DNA of 64,000 bases from Onchocerca volvulus (taxonomy: Eukaryota; Nematoda; Chromadorea; Rhabditida; Onchocercidae): the NCBI GenBank assembly GCA_000499405.2, contig HG738137.1, positions 3,472,001-3,536,000 of the forward strand, in the 5' to 3' direction. The translations under genes were made by a program, and so were the position numbers. Under the pieces are notes generated by a model that saw nothing but the letters and a program-made list of their open reading frames with translations, was not told the origin of the DNA and did no database searches. The stretch's first letter is position 1. Every line of letters starts with the position of its first letter. Positions 27,593 to 42,500 of this stretch are shown one piece after another.

Positions 27593-30500
27593 AAATTACA
27601 AATATCACTTAAATTATTAATAGTTATTTAGCAAGAAATTTTTTTATTCTTTTAAAGCATTTATTGACTTCACTTTCCCTTTACATTGTCTGCTGATGGT
27701 ACTACAAGCTTTGTGTGATTCTTATCTATTTATTCTAAAATATTTTTAAAATTCAGAAGAATAAAAAAATTAATTGAAAGATCTTTGTCTTTAATAAAAT
27801 AAGAAAAGATAACAGACATTCCTCAATGATATTTTGCTTATGTTAAATTAAAGGAATGATGGTTCGTTTGAACAGCTTCTCCTTGCTATAAAAGTTCATA
27901 AATTGCGTTTTTAAACCAAACCATTTGACATCATATGTTAATTTCATAGCTATAGCATCATCGCATTAAACTATGATAATTAAACACTTAGATGGTAATA
28001 GTGGAATTTAAAAGCGAAATTGGAATTAAAAAAAGAAATGAAATTCGATTACTTTTCCTCGAATATAATCTATGTGAAATAGTAAGAGAAGTGCAATTAA
28101 GTTTCCATAGAAGCAGCAACTATTGCATCAATTTCGTTCCTTTTTCCATTAAGCTAATGAATAAGCCACGTGAGCGAAATTTCAATTTGTGGAGGTAATT
28201 TATTTGTATACTAAGAGAGCAGACTGGAAAACCTGATTTTGAACACTAATAAAATCATCCTTCCATGCACCACGAATCTTCGTCCATTTAATTCCAACCC
28301 ATGCAGCAAAATGCTGCAACGCTTCAACTCTACCATCTGCTTCTATATTCTGCATATGGCTGTGGCGATCGTTAAAATATATAATCTTTGTTAATTGCAG
28401 AATTACTGCAATTAACTTACTCACTTACTTACTTATAAGTGCGGGATAATATCTGTAAGAACTAATAATTGTTGCTTCCCATTTCAAATTTTTGAATCTA
28501 TTCATTTTAGAAATTAAATACATTTTAATTGCAGAAGCATAAGATAGCAGAAGAGGCAATTGATCGACTACTTTTAAGTACTGCATCATCGAGTCTGCTC
28601 AACGATTCAGCATCTGATAAGAGGTAATTTTCTGAATCTTTTTCTCTTTAAAATCAGTTCGGATGAATTTAGCGTGTATTTTTATTTGTGATAAATCAAA
28701 GTGATAATTGTTACTAGAAAATAAAAGAATACTTATTTATCAAGCCGCATTTTGATTAAAATTTGAGCACAATTACCTGTTCAATTGAAAGAAATTGGAA
28801 AAATATCGATCAATTCATGATGATTCGGTCAAAAATACTAACAGTAGTTGATTAAATTAAAGAATGATTTTGATGGCATATATTGAAAACGCATTGGCTT
28901 TGTGGATAATTAGCAGACTGATACATTTTCAGAGAGAAATACAAGATTTATAAAAAGTAAGTATTGGAAAAAGTTATCGTATTTTTGTTGACCCTCCGCC
29001 AATCCCAATGTATTTTTTGTCATCGAACACTATGTCACTCGAGATTTCATATCATATTTTCAATGCTATGAGTTATTCATATCAGGCATAATCATATCTT
29101 TCGTGTATTAATTAATTCTAGATTAGTTCCATCTTTATCACTACGATACCACATGTCATCATTTAAAAGAAATAATCTTTATTTTGAAAATGACATTTTT
29201 TGTGCAATTCTAAATTGGTTATATTTGTATTTTTATATAGGAACACCAAAATATTTGTTTATATTGAAAATAAACAAAATATTAAAGAATTCGTTATATT
29301 TGTCGTTTAGAAAATTAGTGGTTAGTGGAATTGAAATTCATTGGAAATAGGAATGAAATGGATTACGAAAGCATTTAATCAGTAGCTGAATGTGGCTTTA
29401 ATAAGCTATTTGAATGTAACTGAGTTAGAATATTCAGTGCCGAAATTAGAAATTAAAATAATCAAAAAGATATCGCCGTAATTATACAACGTGTGTCATG
29501 CGATGATATACATTCAATGCAGTTTTGCATATCGCAAGAAAGCGATCTTTTCATAAAATTCACGTATTTCATTCATGACGAATTTTTCTGTAAGGGGGAA
29601 AAAGCAGTAGCGGCGTTTTAGTGATTCGAAATCTGATTGTTTTTTACAGCCATTTTTTCATTTGAGATAGAGACTATGTCTATACCTACCCTTTTTCCTT
29701 TCCCTCATCGCATCTTCTTTGGTTTGCATTAATTTCCATAATTTCTACCAATTGTTTGTGTTGTAACGAGCAATTCGCTCCATTAAGATAGCACCTCTTC
29801 TCTTTTTCCACTTTTTTCTTTTGAAAGTTTCCACCTAATTTCTAATTTCATTTTTAATCTTCCTCAATTTAGCTGTTAAATTCAAAATCTCTGTTTTTAT
29901 TAGATTTGTAAAATCAGTGAGTGCAATTTTTAATTAAATATTGCAGTGGAATATAGGAAATGTTTAAATAGTTAAAATCTCGTTTGTTCATGATTTTGAA
30001 AGAAGTCTGCTTTTCAGCATATATTCTCTCTTATCTTTGTTCTACGGTAGTATCCGCTTTAGCAAGCAGACATGCAATACAGCATGCTTTTGGCATCAGC
30101 TTGCATACTGCAGCCAAAAACATCATTTTTTATAATTGAAAGGTACAGGTGACATTATGTGATGATAAGAACAGAATAGTTTTGAAGTTGAGAGATGATT
30201 GTTCGACTTGTTGGTACTAATTTCTGTTTCATACTTGAAAAATTAGCTCTTCGCTCAAATGCTTCCTTTTCCATGAAGTCGTCGTGATCGTCATGGGAAT
30301 AACTTCCTCTTCCATAATCCGAGTTTTTAGTCATGGATTCATGCTCCTTACTTTTGATGCAATACGGAATTTGCTAGCTTATAATCTGATTCAAAAATCT
30401 TGTTTATGTCTTATTTTTGAAACTCGAGTTTTTTGTGCTTATACAAAAATTATTTATATGATCGGAAAGTACTGTTCTTCATATGTCTGGAATGATTTAA

Positions 30501-33500
30501 CTTGGTGAATTTGATTTTAAAACCTTGAAATTTCATTTTTAAAAAGTATTTTCTCTTATATATCATCAAATGATGGCAAGTGATTGCTCGAATTGCCTTG
30601 AATTGAAATTCTTTAAATTTGCATTAACTCAGCAAATCTAATAGTTTATAATGATCCAAAATTCACCATACTGGCTGGCATCGATGCAATTATTGTTATA
30701 AAGGATGGGGGAAGAGAGGTTCAACATCACAGAGATGCTCCTCCTGTCTCTCCTAGTTTTGGAGTTTGATTGGAATTGCTAATGAGAAAAGGAAAGCCGT
30801 TTATGTGGTTGGTGATGATGCTTCATACTTTTGATTTATTTATTGTATCATTTTGTAGTCAGAGTGTCTACTCCGACGGGTCTTTCTGTTACTAGTCTGA
30901 TCGGCCGTTTACAATTGTTAATTTATTTCAACCTCTTCATGCTTCGTTTATGGGATGATGAGAAAATAAAATTTCCTTAAATTTATTGGGAACTCTTTAC
31001 GGATTTCATTGATGATTTGATAATTTTGATAGAAAACTTGTATCCCATCTCTTCTTACTTCACTAATTACAGTTAGATGAATTCATTATTAATCTTATTA
31101 ACATTATCCTTATTACAATTAATTTTAATGTATGCAAAACATGATTAATTTTTTCATTCTGCAGCTAGTGAAGTTCCTAACTATTTTGGTCTCAAATCAG
31201 AATCAATAGTTGACGAAATATCAGTATTGTTTTCGTCACTGTCATCATCATCAAAATTATGATTGTTGTTGTTATTATCAGCGTTGTCACATTGTTATTT
31301 CTGATCTTCTATTATCAGTGAATAAGCAAATTTACAGTTCGAAAAAGAAAACGGATCGACAGATCTACCGTTATCATTGCTCACAGTGCTCGTTGGCATT
31401 TCGCACCGAACAACGTCTTGCCAATCACACTTTGCACCATACATTCCGGGCCAGCACTCGTTGCACCAAATGTGATCAAAGCTTCCGCTCTCATGAATTA
31501 CTGAAAGGCCACAATACTCAGGAACATACCAATGGTCAGTTTTATTAATATCTTTCTGAAATCAGCCGTTTTTATTTGCTTGAAATTTTCCTCAAATTAT
31601 CACTTCGAAATGGAAATCTTTTCCTTGATATTTCTGAAATCTGTTCAGTAAATTAAACGTATGGAATTATAATCATGAATAACTGGAAGGTTCCCAAGTT
31701 CCCAATATTCTATTATACTATAGTATTCCAATAGAATTTGCTAGCATTTATTTTTCTATTATTATTGATCAAACACTATAGGCTGTAATTTGATCATTTG
31801 TTTCAAAAACTGCCGTTTTAGGTAAAACTTACAGTTTACCGACCACAAGCTCTTACCAGTCCCAATCAGTTGAAACAACGATTGATAAGAAGATGGAAGC
31901 CAGTCATGTTGATCCGTTAAGGTTACTTCATTGATTCAATTTTATAGATATATTATTTTCAAATTTTTGGACTCCTTATTTTCTAGAAGAGTTTGAAAGA
32001 TCCCAAAAATGCATCAGGTGATAAGTTAACTAATTTTTCAAGAATCATGCACTTTCACAGTATTTGCTTGATGCACATTGTTTATGTTTATTGACAGAGG
32101 ATTAATGAACTGAATAATCGGAATCTTGTTGAAACGAAAGAATTAATAGAGCCATGAATCGCACTTACAGACCGTTCAAGTGTGAACTGTGCAAGGAGAA
32201 TTTTGAGCAAAAGCATCAACTGCTGATACATTATAACTCAGTAACACACCTTCATAAGGCTAAGAAAATGCTCGAGGAACAGTCGAACAATTTTCAGCCT
32301 AGTGCACAGGTAGAATTTCCGTTTTACCGGTCTTTTTTTTTTATTTTAATTTTTGATTCCTTATTTTAATTCAGTTTTCTAGAGATGGTTAAATTGATGC
32401 AATAAAGTTCTAATAATTTCAGCACTACTTTTCAGATTTTGGCAGCACTGCAAGCCTCAACAAGTTCTCAGTCGTTACAAGGAGGCTCAAAGCCGTTCAA
32501 ATGTAATCTATGCAAATTGGGTTATGGACAGAGTTCTACTTTAGATATACACATAAGGTATTCGAAGATTTAGACTGTAAATGCGTTTGTTGTTATCTGA
32601 TGAAAGTACTTCGCTTCTCTATTTCACAATTATTACTTTCCAAAATTCTGCAGTTTCGAACTACAAAATTTTGGAAAACTTTGCATTAATCATCGCATAA
32701 GGAAATTCTTGCTTATAACTAACGTTTCTTTGATGGTAATTTGAAAATTTGAAATTGGCGTTTTCGAAAGCAGAATTATTGACATATTTTTTAGAACTAT
32801 ATATTATGACAGTTGTTCGGATTGAAAAATTTTGATATTTTATTCTTTCGATTCTTCTGATTCAAAAATTGTATTTATTCAGATACAAGCATCTTTTTCA
32901 TCGGCAATAATTAATTACAATGTAATAGTATATGATTTCAATCATGTGATGCAGTTTAAACTTTTCAGGTCTGTTGCACATCAATCGCGCTTGAGCAAAA
33001 TAGCTGAACTCCTAGCTCAAGGTGAAATTGATGGCTGCAAATCGATCATAGAGCAGCCAGGTGGTTCAGCACAGACGATGTTGGCTGACTTAGCCATCAA
33101 ACCTGATCCTACCACTGACCCATTGCAGGTACATGCTTCACTTTTTTGGTAGAATTACCCGATAAGTTGGTTGTCAGTTAACTAGTATTATTAGTTGACA
33201 AACTCTTACAAAATATAAATTTTGAAAGAACGTTTTCTCGATATACATAATATCTCAGTACTGGCACTTACTTTTACTAATGGTATTCCCATGGTATTTA
33301 GTTTTGTTTGGGTTGCATTTAATTTTATGCTTAAGCAGTTTTATTGCAAAAGTTTGCAAATCCTTATTTCACATCCCTTTAGATTTATTATATTTCTTGC
33401 CGAACTTCACAGCTTTCAGTATTTCGTGACATAATCATATTTGAGATTGTAACAAAAAATACAGTACTGTAATAAATTATTGCAATTAGTAGAGCATATT

Positions 33501-36500
33501 ACAGTCTTCGAAAACCATGTATTATAAAATTTCAAGAACTAATCGATGATGTCATGTCTCTTCATTACACTTCCGAAGGCTTTCGTAATACTTTTGCAGG
33601 AGTTATTAGTAATGGAATGTTTTGGGGAAAAACCCTGCTATTTATTGATTGTTCTCTTTTTTTTTTTTTTTAGAATTAAATCTCAATTTTGATTCATATG
33701 GCGAAAAGTTTACAGAATTAATCATTGAATTTATTATTGTATCCTTGCTTTTTTCTGCACACTCTTTTTCTTTCTTCTCTCACAATTTTCAACTGTTTGA
33801 TCAAGTGGGATGATTGAGGAAATAGGTGGTTGATGATGATGCAGTCGCTTCCCATTGAATTTTCCCTCATTTTTTTTCTGATATTCTTGTACATATGATA
33901 AGCTTGGAAACTTTCAATCTTAAACATTAACTGTTTACTTTGTGCGCTGTTAAATTTCACAGCGAAAAAATATGAAATGAAAATGAATGCCTGATTATGC
34001 AAGAAGTGTGCATCCATACGCGCTTGCTCCTGCGCCGTACTTGACAGTTTATCTGGAAATTTGCTCCTTCTTTGTTCGAAGTTTCATCATTTTTTAATGC
34101 TGCCACAGTCTTATATTAAACTTGTCATTTTAACTGCTGAAATGAAGTACTTCCACTGCTGTCGACAATTTTGACTTTGTCTTTTTACTACTGAGGAAAA
34201 GTTTTTTCTTGGTACTCTCGAATTACATATTGTATTCCGTCTCCGCATTGTAGTCAGTCAACTGGCGAATGTGTCGCATGTTTTGCGGACAGTGAACGAC
34301 ATCGTTTCGTAATGATGTTCCGTCGGCCATTTACATTTGTTATTATATTTCATTCCATTCCATTCGACTGTGAGGAATTTGTGATAACTTCATTTCTTCG
34401 TTTTCTCTCTCCTCTCCTACTGATAATTGCTTATTCTTCATATTGTTTCAAGTCCTCATTCTCCATCGTCCTCACTGTCTTTTATGTTGCCTATCTTACG
34501 TCTCTCTATAACGCACGGTGCTTTTTCCCCGACTCTCTCTTCTTTACATTTTTAGTTTCATCCATTTCATGGACACTAACCATCAGACTAATTACCGTAT
34601 AATCTGATGGATAAATGATAAATTGTGCGTGTATATTGGAAGGGGGCAGAGATAGTTGCAGTTAGTGATTTGATTAATTTTGTCTATCTCTGCTGGGTTG
34701 GCCCCAACGATGAATAGTCTGTTATTGTCTCGGTTTACTCCTTCAAAGATGTGAAAGAAATTTGATGAAGTCCAAAGAAAGTTGACAAATTTCAGCTCTT
34801 TATTAATGGAGGACGATACCATCGAAAGTGATCTCATTTCTTTCTCATTTTATCTCTCTTCTGCTTTTCACGGTTTTACATAAAAACAGCGTTCGTGAAA
34901 CTTAATTTTGAAAAAAGTCAAAGTCAAAAGATTGCAAGCTTAGAATTGTTTCTTACTGTAGATATATCAAAATGCAGAACAGTAACTGCAGTATGTAATA
35001 TTAATCCTTTTCTTAAAATTTTTAAATCTTGCAAGCATTAAATTGAAGAAATTTCCAAATTACTATTCATTATTGGATAAAAATGAAGTAACATTAAAAG
35101 TTATTAAAATATTCAATATATCACTTATATTGACCGTTGGGCAATATTGCTGTAATATGATATGTGTTCCACTATAAAAATCGGCTTTAAAACTTTCTTC
35201 TTTGCTTACTTTTTACTTCCTTTAATTCTTCCTTAAGATAAATCTCATATAGTATGAAGTTTTTCTGAATTTACTTCAGTTCTTCATGATTCAGTAATTG
35301 TTCTGAAGGTAGTGCAACCAATAGCCTATTCAGCTGATGCTTGTCACAACATATCCTGACATGACGACCTTACCAGCTCTCCAATCCTCAGTTCAAAGAT
35401 ATATAAAAAAAACTTTTTAGTGTGGGAAATGAAAATATTGAAATTGAGAAATTGATTCTTGATTCAGAAAATTCACTTTTGCAGAATGGATTGGAGCAAC
35501 AGCAGCAGCAGTCAGCGTTAGCAATGATCAACATGTTGAATATGGCGCAGCTTCTATCGATAGCATCCGCTGGTCAGACTGCTCTACCGAATGATATCCC
35601 AGCAGTGACGGCTTCTCAGGCTCAGACAGCATTAGCAAGCATAGCTGCTGGATTTCCGCCTGTCATCGCCCCATTTGGAACTTTGAGTTAGTTATTTCTG
35701 CAGGTTAATTAACTGATTATTATCTGTAATGAAGTGCTTGCTAATTATTCGTTTGGATTCAGAAGCCTGATGTTATATGAAATACAAAGCTTTTTTTTTT
35801 AAATTCCCAAAAACACACGTCAGCTTAGTCTGTTTCTCCAGACTACAATAATTAGATTTGATTTCTTCACCGATTTCTTTATTTAAATAGAAATTAGCCA
35901 AAAAATTCCGAGATACTTCATATTTCCTCTTTTTTCGGATTTCTTTTTTCGATTCTCTCATCATATGTTATGAAAATCTGACAATGAATGAGCATATATG
36001 CAGTAGTTTTCCCTTGTGTATTCATCCATTTAAAATTTTTCGTTTTGAGATCTGATAGAATTTGGGATATAGAAAAACATGTTGTTTCTTTATGATTCTT
36101 CTACTCATCTGAATTTTCTGAAAATTAACCGAACTGCCATCAAAGAAAAGAATGACAGATTACTCTGGATCTGTTTCTTCACATATCTTCATGATTTATC
36201 CGCATTTAACGACATATTTCTTTAGCTTAGACCAAGCTCGAATTGCACAGTTGCAAGATTGCAATCTTCACCTCTCATTTATGCATAACTAAAACTTCAC
36301 TGAAACATCTTGCAGGGCAGTTACCAATTTCAACCGATGGTGTTGCAACGACATCAAAAGCAATCAGTGAACAGTCCACCACGTCTGTCGATGATGAACG
36401 GAACTCCCGTACCGGCGCTGCTTTTCAGAAGATGCTTGAAACCTATGGTTAGCTGAGTTGCTGTTTTTAGTTAAAGTTCTTTTTCGTAAAATGTACTGAA

Positions 36501-39500
36501 TTGCTGTTGAAATTTCCATAATTTTTTCTCCTTTCCCCACGTAAGTAGTTTTCACCTTAGTTTCCAGAAGTTGAATAATTCAGTAGTATTTATGGTAACG
36601 AAATTTTAGAGCGTTACTGACTTCAAGCACAGACTTTCCAGGTTTCGATATAGTAATGCAATATAATGAAGGCTTAGAGCAACCACGCTACCAACTGGAT
36701 ACACTGCCGGATGAAGCGATTTCGGATTTAAGTCGTATCGAATGCACAAAGTGCAACAAAATCTTTAGCAGTATCTGGGTACTCAAAGCTCATTATGAAC
36801 AGGTAGGGAAGAAGTTTTGTTGATTAATAATCAGTCATCTTTGGCATAAAATCTTAGTAATTCTGAATTCATTTGCTTCCGTAACTGCTTTCTTCTTAAC
36901 AATTATCATACTTAACTATTTCGTTTCATAACTCCTCATAATCTATTGATCAATTTTTGCGGATGTCTAAAAAGATATAATTAAAACAAATTAACTTTTG
37001 AGATGAATTACGAAACAGATTATTGCCTTTAGCTTATTTCAGGTTCACGAAAATACTGTGCCGACGATAGAAATTGAGAAATTTGCTAAGCGATTACATG
37101 AGGCGCTGGATGAAAATGAAGAAAAGGAGAATGACGAGAGCGATTTGAGTCTTGAACAGCAAAATATCTCAGTACCTGTCACAACATCAGTTGGAGTTTC
37201 TGGGAGTAAAAAAAGGACGTTGGGAAGGGATGAACTACCGCTGAGTAGTAGTCATGGCGCTGAACTAAATATTGATCACGGATGTTTGTTCACGCAAGCA
37301 GCAGCGACTTCAGCTACAAATGAGGATGACAAGTATAAACTTGAGGTATCTATGCTTAGTTGTCATTTGAAGGAATCTAAATATCGTTCCAGCAAATAAT
37401 TTTTGATTCTGCGGAAGCTTGGATATGATATAAGAATTATACAATATCATAAAGCACAAAGACTTTGAAACTTTCGATTTTGTACAATTTCATAAAAGAA
37501 TTCTTCCATGCGAAGAAAGTGTTTTTTTACCTTTCCAAATAAATAAAAATCCTTGGCATCATGTAGAAACCTCTACATTATTTGGGATAATAAGCCTTCA
37601 GTAAAATGTAGATTGCAAAACTTTGTTGGAATGAAGAACAATACAGGAATACGCGTGGAATATGGCTATTAATGAATTAGAATAAGATGTAACAAAAAAA
37701 TAGAGGATTGATGTGAAATTTCAATTTTATTTAAATTAATAAAATTTAGACAAAGAAATTAAAAGAAGATACACGATCCAGTTCAGCTGGTGCTACACCT
37801 CGGCCGTCAACATCCAAGGATTCATCCGATCTGAATAATCAATTGGCGATGATGAGCATGCTTGGATTCCCGTTTATGCCAAATCCTTTCATGCCTTTGA
37901 TGCCATCTGATTTTTTCACAAATCCACTTTTTTCTGTAACACAGAATGCTGGCACAACTGCGCAACATGGTGTGTTCAAAGCTTTAGGAAATATAGGGTG
38001 CAAAATTAGGGTTACAAAATGAAATTGCTTAAATAATTATTGCTGCTTTAACTTATGTTTATTCGTTTATATTTCATTTTTTCACTTGCTCACTTTTTTT
38101 TATTTTCTTTTTTATATATTTTCTTTAGTAATCCCAAGTGCATCACCAGCTAAAAGAGCTCGAACGCGAATCACCGATGATCAATTGAAAATTTTACGGC
38201 AATACTTTGATATCAATAATTCACCCAGTGAACAGCAGATCAAGGAGATGTCTGTAAAAGCGCAGCTTCCAGAAAAAGTTATAAAACACTGGTTTCGCAA
38301 CACACTGTTTAAGGTTATAATTTATATTAAAAGAATCAGCTCGTGCATTTATTTAATTGTCAATGAATAAATGATTCCTCATCCATTTGTCAAAGACTTC
38401 GTATACGCAGTGTTCAAGGAATGATAAAATAAATTTGTTTTTTTTTTTTTTTTTTATCTCATTCAGTTCTTCTGTTGACGTCATTCAACTATGGTTATGG
38501 AGAATTTTTTTTGAACATCTTTTTTTTATTTTTCAGGAACGACAGCGTGACAAGGATTCTCCATATAATTTTAATATTCCACCGCAAATGAGCATTGATT
38601 TGGACACTTACGAAAAAACTGGCGAAACAAAAATAACTACTCTTAAAATTGAAGTAGGTCTTTTTTGATCCTTAAAGGAAAGAGAAGTAGCATATTCCAC
38701 AATCAAATTTTAATTTTATAAAGCTTTCAATAAATAGTATTTCCAATAAGCGCATTTCCAAAATTGATTGCTGTAAAATTCTTTACTTTCCAGACGGAAG
38801 AAGAGTCAAAACCACAACTGTTACCAACACCCGAAAATCCAGTAAATATGAGTGGTGTAGGAAATTCAGTATCTGCTGCAAATATTCAAACCACGCAGAT
38901 TCATTCAACACCAACAACATGCAATAATCCTTTCGCTACCTTTTTGCATGACGACAAGAATCTTTCATCCATATTGTCAAGTACTTTTCGTACTTTGTGT
39001 AAAGAAACATTTAAAAAAAAAAATCGAGCCTTCAAGTTTAGATAATGACAGAAGCTGTTCGAGATTTTATTTTCTATATGTAAATTACAATTAAATTTGT
39101 GGTTAATGGTTGCCAAAGAATCTTTTAATTAGTAATGAATTGGAATTTAAAAAAATCTCAGAAGATGTTTTCATCAAATTTTTTTTGAGGCTTGCCATCT
39201 TCAAATTCAATAACCGGACGTCGTGCCAACCGTACTCGCTTTACCGATTATCAACTGCGAACATTACAGCAGTTTTTCGATAAACAAGCTTATCCCAAAG
39301 ATGATGATTTAGAAGTTTTGTCGAAAAAGCTCCAGCTTAGTCCACGAGTTATTGTTGTTTGGTTCCAGAATGCTCGACAGAAGGTATATCACGAAACTGT
39401 TTGTTTTTTACATCTTTCTGACACTTAAAAGACATTAACTAGTAGATGAAGTATTGTGAAGTTGGCTTTCTGTTAGTTCTGATATAATTATCGATAATCT

Positions 39501-42500
39501 ATTTCGCTAGCTCCTTAATCTTGATATGAAAATTTTTTTTTCAGGCCCGGAAAATATATGAAAATCAACCTACATCAAGCAACGATGATCGATTTATGAA
39601 AACACCGGGAAGTAATTTTCAGTGTAAACGATGTCAGTTAGTATTTCAACGGTATTATGAACTGATACAACATCAACAAAAATTTTGCTACAAGGATGAT
39701 TGCGTGGCACAGCAAAAAGATAATAAAGTATATTTATTAGATTAATACCGTTCAGAAGGGAAGATTTTTTTTTTTCTTGACAATGCCAAAAAAAAGACCA
39801 TCTTTTAGCTGAGTTGTTTTAATGTTTGATTTTAAAATAATTTTATAATTCTAAAGTCTTTTTGAAAGGAATTATTCGGGAATATTTGTCTTTATTATTA
39901 CAGGCGGTCGAAGAGAATTTGAGTGAAGACGAAAAAACTAGTTTGGAGAATCTACGTGATGCGTCACGCCTAAGTTCGACATCCATTGTAACGACTAGCC
40001 AGACAGCTACTTTAGGTGGAGCATTAGCTCAGCTTATCGGTGCTGTATCATCTGGAACTGCGACTGATATCAATCAAACAGAATTTTTGAAATTACAATC
40101 ACCAATCAAACCGCAGGATCCATCCATGAAACTAGTAAGGTTTTCTCTTTTCTAATCCATTTTGGAATGATTTTCATTTTTCAACTTCTGAATTTAATTA
40201 TTAGAATTATCTGCTTAAATCTATTTTCCTACATTATTCGGAATATCTTGGAAATGATTTGATCTTTTTTTTAAAATAGTTTTCATCTTTTATTTATTTG
40301 ATCACTAATGGATTAAATTTAATGATTAAATATCATTTTGAATCTCTTTCAAGAAACTGATAATCGACAGTGTATGAAATCTGGACATTCAAGCAATTCT
40401 TTTATTCAAGTGTGAGAGACTTTGTAGTTTTTTTTTACTATGATAACGTGGTATATTACTATAAATTGCGGGAAAAATTACTTGAAAAGAATGTGGGTAA
40501 ATGGTAGACGCGTCCTCTTTGATGATTAACATGAATTAATAAATCTTCTCATCGTTCAGAAGGTAAGGGATAAGAAAAAAGCGATATTCTATAAGCGCTG
40601 TCCTTTCTGTTGCCTATTATTCCACTCGCGAGATTCACTGATTGTCCATATTCCGAATCGTCATCCGGAACAAGCTAACAATACATCAATTAATGTCGAC
40701 TTATTACCGGACGCTGAAGATGTGAGGAAATGCATATTCTTTCCTACTACTTAATTTTTCTAATATCGCAATATGTGAATACCAGTAGAAAATTGGAACA
40801 TAGAAATTTGGGTCGTCTCAGAGAGTGCTTCCAGGTGGATTAAGACAAAATATGGAATGGGCTATTCTATGGAATATTTGTAACTTAATGAAATTTGCTG
40901 GAATTTTCTTACAGGTACCAATGATTACTGCGTTGGCAGGTGATGATTCACTAGGAGAATCGAAAATGAATGGTTCTTCAAAAAAGTCGGAACTTTCGCC
41001 GCTTGATCTCAGTTGTACCACTAATGGTGAAGGGTACGGTTTTTGCGACTTTCCGAAAGTATTGATCGACATATCATTTTTGAAATTAATCCTGCAAAGT
41101 TGTCTCAAGATTTTTCCATTCCCTCAATGGCCGACTTTGCCCATTGGTTTTCTCTTACTTTAAAAATCAGCTTTACATCCATTAATTATTTTTTCCAAAT
41201 CTTAAAAAAAAATTTTTCTTGTAGTCTCTTTTAAATTTATTCTTTTTTGGTTTCTCACATGGCTTCTGGAGAAAGAAAATTTTAGCCACGAAGATTCAGT
41301 ATCGATATCTCCTTCATTCATCCATTCGGATAATGATGATAACAACAGCGATAACATGGATGTCAGTGAACGCTACAACAGTGCATCTCCAAATGCTACT
41401 GGAATTGGCTGTTTTGGGACTCAGAGAAGTCCTGCTAGCTCGAAACGATATCGAACTCATTTGACACCACTGCAAGTTCATGTAGGTATAAGAATAACAA
41501 TTTATTATTCAAGAGGAGTTTTGACTTCGAAATAAATATTCTATTGTCTATTCTACACAAAAATAAGATTATAGGTAATGAAAAGCATCTTCATGAATTA
41601 TAAAACTCCGTCGATGAATGAATGTGATTTGTTGGGAGCCGAAATCGGTCTTCACAAACGAGTTGTACAAGTGTGGTTTCAGAACGCTCGAGCAAAAGAG
41701 CGAAAGTCGCGCTCACACAGTGGTTTGTTATTTTAGAATCTAATCGTTTATTTAGCTGTGAAAACTCGTTCAGTCTATCATCAGTGATGCAATCTTTTTA
41801 GAAATTTACATGCAGAAAAAAGATCCGAGAAATATTTCCCCCAAAAAATTAAGCCAAACATTCTAAATAAAAAGAAAAAGTTTAAATTAATTGGCAAACT
41901 AGTCTTAAACATTGTACTTCTGAGCATTAAAACTATTGCACAAATTCTTTTATGTTTTCAAATCATAACTTTAAAATGAAAAAAAGGATGTCTTTTATTT
42001 CAAGTCATTAATATGTATCTGAAAATTTTCTAAGGTGAGGATGAATTACTTCGTTGTGCATCGACGCGTTGTACAATGTGTGATATTAATTACGATCATC
42101 TTGTTACCTTGCATGATCACATATTCACCAATGGTCACATTAATCGTGTCAAAAAACTTCTCCAGACAGATAATATTCATGCAGAGGGACCAATAGATTT
42201 GAACGCGACATCAGAAACAACTGATAAAGAGGACATCCAACGAACTAGGTTTCATCTTTCTCTGATAATATAATAATTCTTTTCCAACTTGAAATAAAGT
42301 ATTAAAATTTTCAGTCCTTTTCTCAGGTAATTCTTATTTGATGTTATTATTTAAATGCCTGATTATTGCAATTTATAGAATGAAAGCTATACGAGATCGG
42401 CGAACAATGAAACCACCCGGCTTATCTACTTCAAATCCTGGGAGCAATACAATGCCGCATTTTCCTTACAATTTCTTATGTAGTATTCGATCGGGTCTGT

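Noticed and set aside
31164..31337. Upstream start of zfh-2 exon 7 at the CTGCAG acceptor, or an internal ATG-like start
   Set aside because: The phase-2 frame entering there meets an in-frame stop at once. AATTTACAG at 31337 restores the frame into the finger exactly.
32098..32170. Earlier acceptor for zfh-2 exon 9 at TTGACAG (32097)
   Set aside because: It leads to an in-frame TGA in the required phase. The ACTTACAG acceptor at 32170 keeps phase and yields RPFKCELC.
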